Part shown: in pieces, positions 6,262-6,364 of the stretch
Position numbering within the stretch: position 1 is the first letter of the stretch
How the letters are laid out: each line of letters starts with the position of its first letter
From: Bacillota bacterium
GTDB taxonomy: Bacteria > Bacillota > Clostridia > Lachnospirales > Anaerotignaceae
Direction: 5' to 3'
Assembly: GCA_023413275.1 (NCBI GenBank)
Contig: JAEZPX010000230.1
Span: 1-6,364, forward strand
DNA: 6,364 nucleotides
Notes under the pieces: model-generated
The model's database searches: none
The model's input: the letters and a program-made list of their open reading frames with translations, nothing else
What the model was told of the DNA's origin: nothing
Program-made: the position numbers and the translations under genes

Positions 6262-6340
6262 AGAAAATATAAAAGCCGAAAAACAGATATGATTTCACCC
6301 TTACAGGGATTCTGATTTTCGGCTTGATTTTATATGTTTT
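6262..6340. terminator. Long hairpin with T-rich flanks upstream of the flagellar promoter, likely terminator
   Basis: AAGCCGAAAA (6273-6282) pairs with TTTTCGGCTT (6316-6325). After one A-A mismatch, CAGA (6284-6287) pairs with TCTG (6311-6314). An inner small stem CCCT/AGGG (6298-6301 with 6305-6308) sits in the loop. Both outer sides are T-rich in the direction of reading: TTTTATATTTT on the - strand and GATTTTATATGTTTTT on the + strand. The most economical reading is the terminator of a - strand unit entering from the right, which would insulate the flgM promoter. It matches no riboswitch that I recognise. Confidence 0.6.
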
Positions 6341-6364
6341 TCGGGTTTAGGAAGTAGCTAAATC

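Noticed and set aside
6289..6315. Tiny ATG frame (8 codons) inside the long hairpin on the + strand, with AGAGGAG upstream
   Set aside because: The Shine-Dalgarno-like sequence is about 25 bases from the ATG and the frame is within a terminator-like structure. There is no evidence of a leader peptide.
6347..6364. Possible last five codons (DLATS, stop) of a - strand gene entering from the right edge
   Set aside because: The position before the long hairpin fits, but five codons are too few to support a gene call, and another frame is also open.
1..6364. CRISPR arrays, transposase genes, tRNA/rRNA, toxin-antitoxin or phage genes
   Set aside because: I looked for repeat-spacer patterns, insertion-sequence ends, and tRNA-like or defence-type proteins and saw none. 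The window is explained by a transporter/racemase operon end and a conserved flagellar operon.

Overview
The window looks like a chromosomal segment from an anaerobic, motile, low-GC Gram-positive bacterium, most likely a member of the Clostridia. The basis is AT-rich DNA, strong AAGGAGG-type ribosome binding sites, and the Bacillota-type late flagellar cluster flgM-flgN-flgK-flgL-(DUF6470/YviE)-fliW-csrA. I cannot name a genus from sequence alone.

Left part, + strand (1-1067): the 3' end of an ATP-binding subunit of a polar amino acid ABC importer (GlnQ/HisP type) is followed 12 bases later by a complete DapF-fold, cofactor-independent amino acid racemase/epimerase that starts with GTG. The pair looks like one operon for uptake and stereo-inversion of an amino acid. 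It ends at a hairpin with a T-tract at about 1071-1108. The racemase keeps two catalytic-type cysteines (C68, C211), but its second active-site loop is shorter than in true diaminopimelate epimerases, so it is probably not DapF itself. Histidine racemases such as staphylococcal CntK are a possible parallel.

Middle (1109-1300): a short AT-rich gap with no supportable gene. It is closed by a strong inverted repeat (1301-1343) that can terminate both converging units.

Main part, - strand (6081 down to 1348): seven closely spaced genes, in transcription order flgM (anti-sigma-28), flgN (chaperone for the hook-associated proteins), flgK and flgL (hook-filament junction), a DUF6470/YviE-like gene of unknown function, fliW and csrA. 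They combine late filament assembly with two regulatory loops. FlgM restrains the flagellar sigma factor until it is exported, and FliW antagonises CsrA, the repressor of flagellin translation. fliW and csrA are one base apart, and the csrA Shine-Dalgarno lies inside fliW. Upstream of flgM (6082-6364) are an exact sigma-28 -10 box, two direct-repeat copies 20 bases apart and a long hairpin, probably the terminator of the preceding unit.

The flagellar block is a conserved, well-known arrangement. I see no new defence, mobile or CRISPR-like system. The points most worth following are the unassigned racemase with its transporter, the undescribed DUF6470 protein, and the regulatory DNA upstream of flgM.
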